Part shown: positions 5,162 to 6,137 of the stretch, in pieces
Position numbering within the stretch: position 1 is the stretch's first letter
Layout of the letters: every line of letters starts with the position of its first letter
Origin: Planctomycetales bacterium
Lineage (GTDB): Bacteria > Planctomycetota > SBBH01
DNA: 6,137 nt
Direction: 5' to 3'
Assembly (NCBI GenBank): GCA_005239795.1
Contig: SBBH01000075.1
Location: forward strand, 1-6,137
Notes under the pieces: generated by a model
Told to the model about the DNA's origin: nothing
Databases searched by the model: none
What the model saw: the letters and a program-made list of their open reading frames with translations, nothing else
Translations under genes and position numbers: made by a program

Positions 5162-5356
5162 ATGCCACCCGTCAATAACCCGTTGAACTTGGGAAATGAC
5201 TATCCGGGGTTCCTCCGCTTTGCGGCCGGGGCCCTCACGATGTTCAATATCCTCGGTTGGCGCCCCAGCGCCGGGGGATCGCGCGAGCCCCAGGGGAGCG
5301 ACAACGCCCCCACCGGCGCCGGAGCCAAAAGCTTTCACGCCGACACGCTGGCCTAG
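5162..5356 (+). CDS. Possible small protein of unknown function (64 aa)
   Basis: This frame starts at ATG 5162, with AGGA five nt before it, and ends at TAG 5354-5356. Its codons are strongly G/C-ended while first and second positions are less so, the pattern expected of real coding in this genome. The opposing frame does not show it as well. The product has one moderately hydrophobic stretch at about residues 16-33 (GFLRFAAGALTMFNILGW), then a Gly/Pro/Ser-rich tail, so it could be membrane-associated. I recognise no family. It may instead be non-coding leader sequence upstream of the lipoprotein gene. Confidence 0.35.
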   Translation: MPPVNNPLNLGNDYPGFLRFAAGALTMFNILGWRPSAGGSREPQGSDNAPTGAGAKSFHADTLA

Positions 5357-5360
5357 GGTC

Positions 5361-5389
5361 TGGACAACCGCTCCTTCCGTTTCCATAAT
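5361..5389 (+). promoter_or_regulatory. Promoter of the lipoprotein gene
   Basis: TGGACA (5361-5366, 5 of 6 to TTGACA) and CATAAT (5384-5389, 5 of 6 to TATAAT) are separated by exactly 17 bp. The expected transcription start is about 5396-5400, at or just before the ATG at 5400, giving a very short or absent leader. This supports the downstream start over the long N-terminal extension. Confidence 0.6.
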
Positions 5390-5399
5390 TCCGCTCCCT

Positions 5400-6113
5400 A
5401 TGCCCCTTCTGACGCGACGGGTTGAAGTCGCTTGCGCCATAGGACTGGCCCTCGGCGGGTGCGGCGGCCGTTCCCCGTCCAACGCAACATCCCCCTCCAC
5501 CTTGGAGACTTCCGCCCCCACGACCGCTCCCGAAAAACGCGAACGCATCTATAGATTCGACACGGACAAGGCGGGGCGCCTGCCGGCCGGTCTTTCTTTT
5601 CTTCAACCCCCCCCCGGTTCAGGTTTTTGGAAAATCGAGGCGGTGCCGATCGCCCAGTCGGTTCCGAACGCCCTCGCCTGGAATCCTCAAGGGAACGGCG
5701 AGGGACGGGCCCTCGCCCTCGACCTTCCGGGCCCCTCCTTCCATCTGTCGGTGCAGGTGCGCGCCGGCAGTGGGGACGCGGCACAAACCCAGGCTGGACT
5801 TCTCTTCGGCTACCAAGACAGCGCGAACCACTGGGGAGCGGTCTTGGACTTCGCGGCGGCGCGATCCCTTCTCTACCGCGTGGAAAACGGCGTGCGCACC
5901 AATGTCGCCGAAGCGGTTTTTCACCCCGCGGGAGAGGGCGGCGCCCCGTGGCACCATCTTGAGGTCGACTGCCGCGCCGGCGCCGTCCAGTGCCGCGTGA
6001 ACGGCTCTTCCTCAACCTCGGCGCAGGAAACAAGAGCGCCGGAAGGGCGGGCCGGCCTCGTCGTCTGCGGCGGCGGGGCTCTCTTCGATGATCTCACCAT
6101 CACCCCCCGCTGA
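5400..6113 (+). CDS. Lipoprotein with a LamG/DUF1080-like concanavalin-type domain
   Basis: From ATG 5400 the product is 237 residues. A lipoprotein signal (basic LTRR, hydrophobic VACAIGLALGG) ends in the lipobox LGGC with lipidated C21; the following GG lacks the Asp that retains lipoproteins in the inner membrane, so an outer-membrane location is likely if this is Gram-negative. After a Ser/Thr/Pro linker (24-48), a beta-rich domain fills 49-237: YRFDTDKAGRLPAGL, FWKIEAVPIAQSVPN, QAGLLFGYQDSANHWGAVLD, LLYRVENGVRTNV, WHHLEVDCRAGAVQCRVNG, ending in LFDDLTITPR. This order resembles the DUF1080/LamG jelly-roll often seen on secreted or surface proteins, possibly binding glycans; no catalytic residues are evident. 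The open frame runs back to 5196, but that extension lacks a signal and would bury the lipobox. Confidence 0.82.
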   Translation: MPLLTRRVEVACAIGLALGGCGGRSPSNATSPSTLETSAPTTAPEKRERIYRFDTDKAGRLPAGLSFLQPPPGSGFWKIEAVPIAQSVPNALAWNPQGNGEGRALALDLPGPSFHLSVQVRAGSGDAAQTQAGLLFGYQDSANHWGAVLDFAAARSLLYRVENGVRTNVAEAVFHPAGEGGAPWHHLEVDCRAGAVQCRVNGSSSTSAQETRAPEGRAGLVVCGGGALFDDLTITPR

Positions 6114-6137
6114 ATACTTTCGTTCCCTCTCCTGCCC

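Noticed and set aside
5196..5399. N-terminal extension of the lipoprotein to 5196
   Set aside because: It is low-complexity and Pro-rich, would place the lipobox near residue 89, and is contradicted by a good promoter just before 5400.

Overview
The window is high-GC bacterial DNA organised around one divergent promoter near 1785-1814. Leftward genes (minus strand) run from a DegT/DnrJ/EryC1/StrS aminotransferase through an ECF sigma factor to the first codons of a third gene cut by the window edge. Rightward genes (plus strand) are an L-lysine 6-transaminase (lat), a small membrane-anchored NTF2-like protein, an exported protein with two PsbP/DUF1795-like domains, a tRNA-Arg(CCG), a possible small ORF, and a lipoprotein with a concanavalin-type domain. 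The strong GC preference at third codon positions, sigma70-like promoters, Lat and ECF sigma factor all indicate a bacterium. The taxon cannot be fixed from this piece; an uncultured deltaproteobacterium-like or other high-GC Gram-negative lineage is my guess.

Left region (1-1778): the aminotransferase is followed after about 40 nt by the sigma factor, and 15 nt later by the partial gene, which has a clear Shine-Dalgarno. This looks like a small operon coupling a sugar-type aminotransferase to a regulatory unit. Middle region (1785-4705): lat shares its promoter region with the aminotransferase. The two genes after it encode envelope-targeted proteins, the second with its own promoter. No semialdehyde dehydrogenase, the usual next step after Lat, is in view.

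Right region (4706-6137): a tRNA-Arg with an excellent promoter is followed by about 250 bp with no convincing gene. This stretch ends in an exact 19-bp copy of the tRNA 3' end. It contains a long imperfect hairpin whose first arm begins at the tRNA CCA, and a perfect 7-bp-stem hairpin just before the second repeat. This is the most unusual part of the window and resembles the footprint of a very small tRNA-targeting integrated element or relic. Beyond it lie a possible 64-codon ORF and the lipoprotein.

A second theme is initiation: four of the protein genes (aminotransferase, lat, the two-domain exported protein, the lipoprotein) have a -10-like hexamer only 6-10 nt before the start codon and no Shine-Dalgarno. 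This suggests leaderless or near-leaderless mRNAs.
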